Part shown: positions 1 to 5,426 of the stretch, piece after piece
Layout: the number at the start of each line of letters is the position of its first letter
Position numbering within the stretch: the stretch's first letter is position 1
Assembly: GCA_016844515.1 (NCBI GenBank)
Contig: JAERMP010000162.1
Coordinates: 1-5,426, forward strand
Origin: Thermoleophilia bacterium
GTDB lineage: Bacteria; Actinomycetota; Thermoleophilia; Gaiellales; Gaiellaceae
Direction of reading: 5' to 3'
Length of the DNA stretch: 5,426 bases
Program-made: the position numbers and the translations under genes
Notes under the pieces: generated by a model
What the model was told of the DNA's origin: nothing
The model's input: only the letters and a program-made list of their open reading frames with translations
Databases searched by the model: none

Positions 1-829
1 CCATGCCTGGCACGTGATCGAGCGTTCCGGCGGTGATGGCGTGCACGACTTCCTGCTCATTCGTCTCCGAGGTCTCGAGCGTCGCCACTCGCTGCCCGAG
101 ACGAAGCACCGTGATCCGGTCCGCCGCCTCGAAGACGTCGTGCAGGTTGTGCGAGATGATCACCACCCCGAGGTCTTTCTCGGCCAGACGGCGGACGAGG
201 TCCAGCACCTGCCGTGTTTGGGCGACGCCGAGGGCAGCGGTGGGCTCGTCCAGAATCACGAGCTTGGAGTCCCACATCACCGACTTCGCGACCGCAACGG
301 CCTGTCGCTGTCCTCCCGACAGGCCGGCAACACGTTGGCGAACTGACTTGAGCGTCGTGACGGACAGGCTGTCCAGCGCCTCACGCGAGGCCCGCTCCAT
401 GCTCGATTCGTCGAGAACGACTCTGTTGCGAGTGCGTTCGCGGCCCAGGAACATGTTGGCCACGACATCGAGGTTGTCCGCGAGCGCGAGGTCCTGATAC
501 ACGACCTCGATGCCGAGCTGGGCGGCGTCACGCGGGCCGTGGATGTCGACGGTCTTGCCCTCGAAGCGAACCTCCCCTTCGTCGAAGGGGTGGATCCCGA
601 CGATGCTTTTGATCAGGGTTGACTTGCCGGCCCCGTTGTCGCCCACGAGTGCCATGACCTCGCCCCGGCGGACCTCGAAGTCGACCTGGTACAGGGCCTG
701 GACGGCACCGAAGGCTCTCGAGACGCCCCGGCACTCGAGGATCGGGGCGTCAGAGCTGCCCGCCGTCTCCTCGAGGAGCGGGGCGGGGACGCCCAGTGCG
801 CCCCCGCCTTGCCCGCTTTCGTTGGTCAG
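1..829 (-). CDS. xylG: Sugar ABC transporter ATP-binding protein, XylG/FrcA-like (CUT2 family), 3' end cut by window
   Basis: Cytoplasmic ATPase that would power sugar import with XylF and an unseen permease. 276 codons are visible with no stop before base 1. Seen in order: Walker A GDNGAGKST (residues 63-71), Q-loop YQDL (Gln112), signature LSGGQ (170-174), Walker B LVILDE (190-195, catalytic Glu195), D-loop region AALGVAQ (198-204) and switch His227. The ALGVAQ stretch after Walker B is typical of the XylG/FrcA branch. Homology starts only near residue 30, after a Gly/Pro/Ser-rich leader. No ATG, GTG or TTG occurs in frame between the xylF stop and Walker A. The chosen start is CTG at 829-827, with AAGGA six bases upstream, overlapping the xylF TGA as CTGA. 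E. coli XylG has two cassettes (about 510 residues). Here one cassette is seen and the reading ends shortly after the usual cassette end, so a single-cassette protein like FrcA is likely but cannot be proved. The sugar is inferred from XylF. Confidence 0.9.
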   Translation of the reverse strand, partial: MTNESGQGGGALGVPAPLLEETAGSSDAPILECRGVSRAFGAVQALYQVDFEVRRGEVMALVGDNGAGKSTLIKSIVGIHPFDEGEVRFEGKTVDIHGPRDAAQLGIEVVYQDLALADNLDVVANMFLGRERTRNRVVLDESSMERASREALDSLSVTTLKSVRQRVAGLSGGQRQAVAVAKSVMWDSKLVILDEPTAALGVAQTRQVLDLVRRLAEKDLGVVIISHNLHDVFEAADRITVLRLGQRVATLETSETNEQEVVHAITAGTLDHVPGM

Positions 830-2010
830 CTGTTTTCCTTGCAGAAGTCCGTCTCGGCAGTGTCGCCGGTGCAGACTTCCTCGACGGTGCGGAACCCATC
901 TGCGATCACGGTGTCCGCGATGTTGTCGACGGTCACTCCGGTCGGTGTGAGCGCGAGGTAAGGCACCCCGGTCCCCGCCTCGGCCGGCTTGCCGTCTGCG
1001 GCGTTGATGCCGATCGTCGCGTACTCGAAGTCGGACGTGACGGTCGACGGGTCCTCGCCGGCGCAAAGTGCCAGCGCAGCCTTGGCCGCGATATCGGCCT
1101 CGGCCTGAATCGGCTTGTAGACGGTCATCGTCTGGTTGCCGAGCAGGATGTTCTGAATCCCGGTCGCCGACGCGTCCTGGCCACTCAACGGAACGGGCCC
1201 GATACCAGCGCCCTCGAGGGCGTTGATGGCCTGCTGAGCGAGGTTGTCGTTGGCCGCGAACACGGCGTCGACCTTGTTGCCAGCGTCGGTCAGGACCTGC
1301 TCCATGATCGTCTGGCCCTCACCGTTGGCGCCCCACCCGGGGACGAGGTTGTCCGCTACGAGCGCCCAGCTGCCGTCGTCGACGTGCTTCTGAACGGTAG
1401 CGGCGTAGCCATCCTTGAAGAGGAACGCGTTGTTGTCCTCCTCGCCGCCGTTCAACTGGACGACCTGCGGGGTGTCGACGCCCAGGCCGTCGATGACCGG
1501 CTCGAGCACCTCGGCCATCGTCGCACCGACCGCAACGTTGTCGAAGCTCACATAGGCGGCTCCACCCGAGCTGCCGGTGTTGAACCGGTCGTACTCGATG
1601 ACCTGGACGCCTGCCTCCTTGGCCTGGTCGATGATCGCGGCGCCCGAGCCCGTGTCGAGGCTGGTCAGAACGATCACCTTCGCGCCGTCGTTGATTGCCT
1701 GCTCGGCCTGAGACTGCTGCGTCGTCGCCTCACCCTCGGCGTTGACGACTGTGTGCTCGACGCCGGCGTCCGTGAACGCCTGTTCGAAGTAGCGGCGGTC
1801 GTCGCTCTCCCACCGAGGCGAGCTTGCGGTATCGGGAAGGAGAACCCAGATGCTTCCGTCGCACGATCCTGCTGCTGTGGTATCGGTCCCGCTTCCTTCG
1901 TCATCGCCGCCGCCACACCCGGCTGCGACGAGGGCTAGTGCCGCGACGACCGCGACTACAAGAAACCACAGGGGGTTTCGCTTCTTGCGTCCGAAGCGAT
2001 GACGTACCAT
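826..2010 (-). CDS. xylF: D-xylose ABC transporter substrate-binding lipoprotein XylF
   Basis: Extracytoplasmic sugar-binding protein of the CUT2 importer, 394 residues. The N-terminus has a basic stretch (RFGRKKR, 5-11), a hydrophobic segment (14-30) and a lipobox ending AAGC with lipidated Cys32. A Gly/Asp/Ser/Thr linker follows to about residue 48. The type 1 periplasmic-binding fold then shows motifs that line up with E. coli XylF from memory: YDR (140-142), SFDN (155-158), EDNNAFLF (191-198), Trp226, AANDN (252-256), SGQDA (276-280), TMTVYKP (294-300) and DTVIADGF (366-373). Several of these line the pentose pocket in XylF. The start is ATG at 2010, with AAGGAG eight bases upstream. The frame stays open further upstream to 2736, but that part is only a shadow of the dehydrogenase gene. 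The C-terminus is longer than in E. coli and carries Cys380 and Cys390, which could form a disulfide (inference). The stop overlaps the start of the ATPase gene. Xylose specificity is likely; a related pentose cannot be excluded. Confidence 0.93.
   Translation of the reverse strand: MVRHRFGRKKRNPLWFLVVAVVAALALVAAGCGGGDDEGSGTDTTAAGSCDGSIWVLLPDTASSPRWESDDRRYFEQAFTDAGVEHTVVNAEGEATTQQSQAEQAINDGAKVIVLTSLDTGSGAAIIDQAKEAGVQVIEYDRFNTGSSGGAAYVSFDNVAVGATMAEVLEPVIDGLGVDTPQVVQLNGGEEDNNAFLFKDGYAATVQKHVDDGSWALVADNLVPGWGANGEGQTIMEQVLTDAGNKVDAVFAANDNLAQQAINALEGAGIGPVPLSGQDASATGIQNILLGNQTMTVYKPIQAEADIAAKAALALCAGEDPSTVTSDFEYATIGINAADGKPAEAGTGVPYLALTPTGVTVDNIADTVIADGFRTVEEVCTGDTAETDFCKENS
836..840 (-). promoter_or_regulatory. 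Shine-Dalgarno site for the ATPase gene, inside the xylF 3' end
   Basis: Reads AAGGA on the minus strand, six bases before CTG at 829-827. It lies within the last xylF codons (Lys-Glu). It is the main reason for choosing the CTG start, since no usual start codon exists nearby in that frame. Translational coupling to xylF termination is inferred from the CTGA overlap. Confidence 0.5.
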
Positions 2011-2018
2011 ACAAACCT

Positions 2019-2024
2019 CTCCTT
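2019..2024 (-). promoter_or_regulatory. Shine-Dalgarno site of xylF
   Basis: AAGGAG on the minus strand, within GAAGGAGAGG, eight bases before the ATG at 2010. It settles the xylF start over the longer open frame. Confidence 0.8.
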
Positions 2025-2031
2025 CTCTCGA

Positions 2032-2043
2032 GTGCATACGCAC
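2032..2043 (-). promoter_or_regulatory. Imperfect palindrome in the xylF leader, possible operator
   Basis: Minus strand reads GTGCGTATGCAC, a 12-bp near-palindrome with GTGC and GCAC half-sites. It lies 22-33 bases upstream of the xylF start and downstream of the candidate promoter, where a repressor could act. The overlapping GCACGTGC (2040-2047) is also self-complementary. No regulator gene is in the window, so the role is inference. Short palindromes are common in GC-rich DNA. Confidence 0.25.
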
Positions 2044-2113
2044 GTGCCTCGATCGGACGAACGAAACCCTCCTACAGCACCTCATGGGTCGCCGCTCGAT
2101 CAACCACAGGGCG

Positions 2114-2143
2114 ACAATAGTCGAGTCGCGGAGCAAAGGGCAA
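2114..2143 (-). promoter_or_regulatory. Candidate sigma-70-type promoter for xylF
   Basis: On the minus strand, TTGCCC (2143-2138, 4 of 6 matches to TTGACA) and TATTGT (2119-2114, 4 of 6 to TATAAT) are separated by 18 bases. It sits about 104 bases before the xylF ATG, in the only sizeable gap upstream of that gene. It is the best hexamer pair I found in the gap, but it is weak. It would give xylF-xylG its own promoter, separate from the dehydrogenase. Confidence 0.3.
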
Positions 2144-2147
2144 GGTA

Positions 2148-2213
2148 GGTGTCGCTGACGGCGCGGCGGGAAGCGCCTCTGGCCACCCCGCTGGCCTTCC
2201 ACTAGCCGACACC
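2148..2213 (-). other. Foldable intergenic sequence: three-stem structure after the dehydrogenase gene
   Basis: A perfect 7-bp outer stem pairs GGTGTCG (2148-2154) with CGACACC (2207-2213) and can gain three more pairs past one bulged base. Inside are two 5-bp hairpins: GGCGC/GCGCC (2160-2164 with 2173-2177) and GGCCA/TGGCC (2181-2185 with 2192-2196). It begins about 20 bases after the dehydrogenase stop in the minus-strand transcript. No U-run follows, so it is not a classic intrinsic terminator. It could be a 3'-end stabiliser, a weak or Rho-assisted terminator, or chance pairing in GC-rich DNA. Confidence 0.3.
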
Positions 2214-2233
2214 GAGCTTCGGAACAAAGGGGT

Positions 2234-3352
2234 TCAGAGCGTGCGATAGCTGATCCGCTCGCGCCGTCCGCTCTCGCTCGAGCGAACGACGGCGTCGCAG
2301 ACCTCGGCCGCGCGGTAGCCGTCCTCGAAGGTCGCACCATGGGGGCCGACGTCGGTGTCGCCCGCGATCGCCGCCAGGAAGTGATGGAGCTCGTGAACGA
2401 ACGTGTCCCCCCAACCGATGATGTGACCGGGTGGCCACCAGTGCTCCCAGAACGGATGGTCCGCCTCCGAGACCAGGACCTTCTTGAAGCCGCGCGCCCG
2501 GTCCCCGTCCGCGCGAAAGACCTGGAGCTCGTTGAGGCGTTCCATGTCGAAGCAGAGGGATCCCTTGGTGCCGTTGATCTCCCACTGGAACGCATTTCTC
2601 CGACCGAGCGCGAGTCGGGTCGCCTCGATCGTGCCGACCGCACCGTGCTCGAACTCGACGGTCGCCTCGACGGCGTCGTCCACCTCGCGGCCGGGGATGA
2701 ACGTACGCAGAAAGCCTCCAACTGTGTCGATCTCACCGACGAGGTAGCGAGCGAGGTCGATCACATGCGCCGCGAGATCGCCGAGGGCGCCCGAGCCGGC
2801 GGCCTCGCGGTCGAAGCGCCAGATCTCCGCAGTCGTGTCTCCCCAGTCCTGGAGGTAGCGGCCGCGAAAGTGACGCAGCTCCCCGAGCTCACCTGCCTCG
2901 ATCATCTCTCGCGCCAGGCGGACAGCCGGGACGAAGCGGTAGTTGAACGCACACATGTGTTTCACGCCCGTAGCGGCGACGCGACGCCAGATCTCGTAGC
3001 TCTCTTCTGCGTCACGTCCGAGCGGCTTCTCGCACACGACGTGCTTGCCGGCTTCGGCGGCGGCGATCGTCGGAGCGGCGTGGACGTCGTTCGGACCCAG
3101 GTTGTCGACGAGCCCGATCTCCGGGTCCGCGACGAGCTCTTGCCACTGCGTCGTCCAGCGCTCGTAGCCGTATCGGTTCGCGGCCTCGGCGACCGCCGCT
3201 TCGTTTCGGCCGGCGATCGCCACGAGTCGCGGCTTGAGCGGCGGGGGCCACGTCATGTAGTCGATCTTGCGGAAGGCATTGGAATGCGCCTTGCCCATGA
3301 ACGCATAGCCGAGCATGCCCACGCCGATCTCGCGAATACCGTCCGAGCTCAT
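2234..3352 (-). CDS. Gfo/Idh/MocA-family NAD(P)-dependent sugar dehydrogenase, levoglucosan/inositol dehydrogenase-like
   Basis: Cytoplasmic oxidoreductase of 372 residues, the usual family length. The N-terminal Rossmann fold shows GVGMLGYAFMG (10-20) for the dinucleotide, then NLGPNDVH (84-91) and the family EKP motif (108-110). The C-terminal substrate domain has AFNYRF (135-140), YLQDW (166-170) and GALGDLAAHVIDL (188-200). Asp192 and His196 sit in the D-x-x-x-H arrangement of the catalytic pair in inositol dehydrogenases. From memory, the segments KAHSNAF, YLQDW, GALGD-HVIDLARYLVGE and EATR resemble levoglucosan dehydrogenase LgdA and related myo-inositol dehydrogenases. The substrate cannot be fixed from sequence, and NADP xylose dehydrogenase is another option. 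ATG at 3352 follows GGAGG at a short spacing of four bases. It is divergent from the isomerase gene and lies upstream of xylF on the same strand, 223 bp away, so shared or separate transcription are both possible. Confidence 0.88.
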   Translation of the reverse strand: MSSDGIREIGVGMLGYAFMGKAHSNAFRKIDYMTWPPPLKPRLVAIAGRNEAAVAEAANRYGYERWTTQWQELVADPEIGLVDNLGPNDVHAAPTIAAAEAGKHVVCEKPLGRDAEESYEIWRRVAATGVKHMCAFNYRFVPAVRLAREMIEAGELGELRHFRGRYLQDWGDTTAEIWRFDREAAGSGALGDLAAHVIDLARYLVGEIDTVGGFLRTFIPGREVDDAVEATVEFEHGAVGTIEATRLALGRRNAFQWEINGTKGSLCFDMERLNELQVFRADGDRARGFKKVLVSEADHPFWEHWWPPGHIIGWGDTFVHELHHFLAAIAGDTDVGPHGATFEDGYRAAEVCDAVVRSSESGRRERISYRTL

Positions 3353-3449
3353 GCGCCCTCCAAGCCTCTAACCGTCGGATCGAGCTGGTGCGTGATACTA
3401 GGCCACTGGAAATCGCACGGCCGAACGCTCGACGCAGGAGGGGCACGGC
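3353..3449. promoter_or_regulatory. Divergent intergenic region between the dehydrogenase and isomerase genes
   Basis: This 97-bp gap must carry signals for the plus-strand isomerase-kinase pair and probably for the minus-strand dehydrogenase. On the plus strand GATACT (3394-3399) resembles a -10 box, and the reverse strand offers TAGTAT over nearly the same bases. I see no convincing -35 box for either. GTGCG (3388-3392) and CGCAC (3414-3418) form a spaced inverted repeat that could bind a regulator. Only the location is firm; the sites are guesses. Confidence 0.4.
3436..3443 (+). promoter_or_regulatory. Shine-Dalgarno site of the isomerase gene
   Basis: AGGAGGGG with six bases before the ATG at 3450. 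A strong site that fixes the start. Confidence 0.75.
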
Positions 3450-4454
3450 ATGAAGACGTCGCTCGGAATCTGGGCCCTCGGGCCGATGGTCACCCGCTTC
3501 GTGCCTGGCGGTTACCAGCCGCACAGGGCGAATGAGACAACCGCCGAGCGCGTACGGCGTGCCGTCGAAGGGCTCGGCGACCTGATCGACGGCTACGAGT
3601 TCCACTACCCGCAGGAGCTGAATGCCGAGAACCTCGACGACGTGCGGGGTGCGCTCGGCGAGCACGACATCTACTGCATGGCGACGGGGCTCCATCTCGA
3701 TCCCCGGTTCGGCAAGGGCGGCCTCGTCTCACCCGACCCGGCCACGCGCAACGAAGCCGTGAAGCGCACGCTCGACGCGATCGACTTCTCCGGAGAGGTC
3801 GGCGCCCATTTCATCATCTGGCCAGGGGTCGAGGGTTACAACTACCCGTTCCAGACGCCGTACGCCGAGTCCTGGGCATGGCTCGTGGACGGAATCGGGC
3901 AAGCGGCGCAGCGCTGCCGAGACCACGGGATCCTGCTCTTCCTCGAGCACAAGAACTCCGAGCCGGCGATGAAGATCCTCATGCGGAACATCGGGATGAC
4001 GCTGCACGTGATCCACTCACTCCGTGCCCAGGGCCTCGAAAACGTCAAGGTCAACATGGACTGGCAGCACTTGATCATGAACGGCGAGAACCTCGGCGAG
4101 TACGCCGCGCTGCTGGCCGCGGAGGGCGTGCTCGGGCACCAGCATGCGAACTCGGGCTGGGGCACGTTCGACGACGACAACATGGTCGGCGCTACTGCGT
4201 TCATGGAGACGCTCGAGCTGGCCGTCGAGTTGCGCCGGGCCGGCTATGGCAAGAACGGCGAGAGGCTCGGCTTCGACCTGTACCCCTACACGGAGGACGC
4301 GGTCGCGGCCGTGAAGCGAAGCGTCCTGCACTGGCGGTTCATCGACTCCGTCGCCGCGAGGATCGACGACGCAGCGCTGCGTGACGCACAGATGCGCAAG
4401 GACGCGGTGCGGGCGTACGAGCTCGTCTACACCGCGCTCGGCGCCCCGGCCTGA
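3450..4454 (+). CDS. Xylose isomerase-like TIM-barrel sugar isomerase (divergent, probable xylose isomerase)
   Basis: 334 residues, shorter than actinobacterial XylA (about 390). It is expected to interconvert an aldose and a ketose with divalent metals in the cytoplasm. Superfamily landmarks seen: His52 (FHYPQEL), WPGVEGYNYP (124-133), LEHKNSEP (165-172, with Glu166, Lys168 and Glu171 matching the Glu-x-Lys-x-x-Glu of XylA), MDWQH (203-207), GHQHAN (229-234), FDDDNMVGA (240-248) and FDLYPYTED (275-283, Asp276). Lined up with known enzymes, the ligands would be Glu166, Asp204, His232 and Asp276 at one metal and His207, Asp241 and Asp243 at the other. The Asp and His replace Glu217 and Asp245 of XylA and match the Pseudomonas-type L-rhamnose isomerase set. 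Xylose as substrate is inferred from xylF and xylB; L-rhamnose or a related aldose is possible. ATG at 3450 follows a strong SD. It leads a two-gene operon with xylB, 24 bp downstream. Confidence 0.85.
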   Translation: MKTSLGIWALGPMVTRFVPGGYQPHRANETTAERVRRAVEGLGDLIDGYEFHYPQELNAENLDDVRGALGEHDIYCMATGLHLDPRFGKGGLVSPDPATRNEAVKRTLDAIDFSGEVGAHFIIWPGVEGYNYPFQTPYAESWAWLVDGIGQAAQRCRDHGILLFLEHKNSEPAMKILMRNIGMTLHVIHSLRAQGLENVKVNMDWQHLIMNGENLGEYAALLAAEGVLGHQHANSGWGTFDDDNMVGATAFMETLELAVELRRAGYGKNGERLGFDLYPYTEDAVAAVKRSVLHWRFIDSVAARIDDAALRDAQMRKDAVRAYELVYTALGAPA

Positions 4455-4478
4455 TTCGCCGTTGTTCGAGGCCGCGGC

Positions 4479-5426
4479 ATGACGGTGCTCGTCGGGCTCG
4501 ACGTCGGAACGACGGGCGTGAAGGCGATTGCCATCTCTCCGGACGGAGCGGTGCTCGCTCGCGCCGAGCGCAGCTACGCCCTGTCGACCCCACAGCCTGG
4601 GTGGTCCGAGCAGGACCCTGAGGACTGGTGGCAGGCGGCGGAGGCGGCGATCACGGAGATCTCCGCCGGACGAGACATCGCCGGGATCGGGCTCTCGGGG
4701 CAGATGCACGGTCTCGTCGCGCTCGACAGCGCCGATCGGGTCATCCGTCCGGCCATCCTCTGGAACGACCAGCGCACGGGGGCCCAGTGCGCAACGATCG
4801 AGCGCACGGTGGGGCTCAACAGGCTGATCGAGCTCACGGGCAATCGCGCCCTCCCCGGCTTCACGGCGCCGAAGCTGGTGTGGCTCCGAGAGCACGAGCC
4901 GCACACGTATGCGCGGGTGGCACGGATCTGTCTACCCAAGGACTATGTGCGGCTACGGCTGACCGGCTCGTGGACGACCGACGTAGCCGACGCCTCGGGA
5001 ACCCTGCTCCTCGACGTCGCGGAGCGCCGCTGGAGCGAAGCCGTTCTCGACGCACTCGAGATTCCGTCCGGTTGGCTGCCGCCCGTCATCGAGTCGCCCT
5101 CCGTGTCGGGGACCACGAGCACCGGCGTGCCCGTCGCGGCCGGAGCGGGCGACTGTGCAGCCGCCGCACTCGGCGTCGGCGTCGAGCGCCCAGGGCCCGT
5201 CTCCGTCGTGCTCGGCACCTCGGGTGTCGTCTTCGCCGCGTTGCCGGCGTACCGTCCCGACGAGCGTGCCCGTCTGCACGTCTTCTGTCACGCGGCGCCC
5301 GGCGCCTGGCACGCCATGGGAGTGATGCTCTCGGCGGCGGGCTCGCTGCAGTGGCTCCGCGACGTCATCGCTCCCGAGCTCACCTTCGACGCACTGGTCG
5401 CCGAGGCCGAGCGATGGGACCCCGGC
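4479..5426 (+). CDS. xylB: Xylulokinase (FGGY family), 3' end cut by window
   Basis: Phosphorylates D-xylulose to D-xylulose 5-phosphate with ATP, the step after xylose isomerase. 316 residues are visible of about 480-500 expected; the C-terminal ATPase lobe lies off the right edge. Very close to E. coli XylB in motif order: LDVGTTGVK (7-15, phosphate loop with Asp8), WSEQDPEDWW (42-51), SGQMHG (73-78, substrate contact), ILWNDQR (93-99), FTAPKLVW (128-135), LPKDYVRLRLTG (152-163), GAGDCAAAALG (222-232, with catalytic-base candidate Asp225), LGTSGV (245-250) and MLSAAGSLQWL (283-293). The residues before Asp225 are about 10 fewer than in E. coli XylB, lacking a short helix. The residue after the Asp is Cys rather than the more usual Asn. 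The start is ATG at 4479 with only a weak GAGG seven bases upstream. It lies 24 bp after the isomerase, so co-transcription and perhaps translational coupling are likely. Confidence 0.95.
   Translation, partial: MTVLVGLDVGTTGVKAIAISPDGAVLARAERSYALSTPQPGWSEQDPEDWWQAAEAAITEISAGRDIAGIGLSGQMHGLVALDSADRVIRPAILWNDQRTGAQCATIERTVGLNRLIELTGNRALPGFTAPKLVWLREHEPHTYARVARICLPKDYVRLRLTGSWTTDVADASGTLLLDVAERRWSEAVLDALEIPSGWLPPVIESPSVSGTTSTGVPVAAGAGDCAAAALGVGVERPGPVSVVLGTSGVVFAALPAYRPDERARLHVFCHAAPGAWHAMGVMLSAAGSLQWLRDVIAPELTFDALVAEAERWDPG

Noticed and set aside
1..829. Frameshifted or broken ATPase, because no normal start codon is found
   Set aside because: All ABC motifs are in one uninterrupted frame. 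The CTG with a well-placed SD and stop overlap explains the start without a frameshift.
796..1938. 380-codon open frame on the plus strand opposite xylF
   Set aside because: Antisense shadow of a high-GC gene, with no recognisable domain. The minus strand has clear XylF homology across the whole span.
2160..2196. Rho-independent terminator after the dehydrogenase
   Set aside because: GC-rich hairpins are present but no T-run follows on the minus strand, nor on the plus strand. Kept only as a foldable element.
2148..2213. tRNA gene suggested by the 7-bp closing stem
   Set aside because: Only 66 bases long, no T-loop GTTC-type motif on either strand, and the inner hairpins do not sit in the D, anticodon and T positions.
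2011..2736. N-terminal extension of xylF: the frame stays open to an ATG at 2736
   Set aside because: The added 242 residues are Arg/Ser-rich and run through the dehydrogenase gene in another frame. The ATG at 2010 has a strong SD and begins a clean lipoprotein signal peptide.
2339..3535. 398-codon open frame on the plus strand opposite the dehydrogenase and running past the isomerase start
   Set aside because: Composition-driven antisense frame without domain signals. It overlaps two well-supported genes and the divergent promoter gap.
4017..4904. 295-codon open frame on the minus strand opposite the isomerase and xylB
   Set aside because: Arg/Val/Leu-rich antisense frame with no motifs. 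It spans two well-supported genes on the other strand.

Overview
The window is a high-GC, gene-dense stretch of bacterial chromosome that looks actinobacterial. The evidence is strong G/C bias at third codon positions, a lipoprotein whose cysteine is followed by a Gly/Asp/Ser/Thr-rich linker, and good Shine-Dalgarno sites before several starts. A deep lineage such as Thermoleophilia is possible, but this is a guess from sequence style. I see no mobile element, CRISPR array, rRNA or convincing tRNA.

Layout. Two gene sets point away from each other around a 97-bp gap (3353-3449). On the minus strand, reading right to left, are a Gfo/Idh/MocA-family sugar dehydrogenase (3352-2234), a 223-bp gap containing a foldable sequence and a candidate promoter, the xylose-type periplasmic binding lipoprotein xylF (2010-826), and a CUT2-type ABC ATPase (829 to beyond base 1). 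The ATPase overlaps the xylF stop and seems to start at a CTG codon. On the plus strand are a 334-residue xylose-isomerase-superfamily TIM-barrel protein (3450-4454) and, 24 bp later, xylulokinase xylB (4479 to beyond the right edge). Three of the five genes run nearly to, or past, a short boundary: the ATPase and kinase are cut by the window edges, and the permease expected beside xylF/xylG is not in view.

Working together. XylF would capture an aldopentose (xylose by family) outside the membrane. The ATPase would power import with an unseen permease. The isomerase would convert the aldose to a ketose, and XylB would phosphorylate D-xylulose to D-xylulose 5-phosphate for the pentose phosphate pathway. 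The dehydrogenase does not fit this simple route. It resembles the levoglucosan/inositol dehydrogenase branch of its family and suggests that a second sugar or a side reaction is handled here.

Most worth a second look: (1) the isomerase is not a standard XylA, because its predicted metal ligands follow the L-rhamnose isomerase pattern; (2) the ATPase has no ATG, GTG or TTG start, only a CTG with good SD spacing; (3) an RNA-like three-stem fold lies between the dehydrogenase and xylF; (4) XylB lacks a short helix-sized segment before its catalytic Asp. I found no clearly new defence, mobile or regulatory system. The novelty is within a sugar-catabolic locus.
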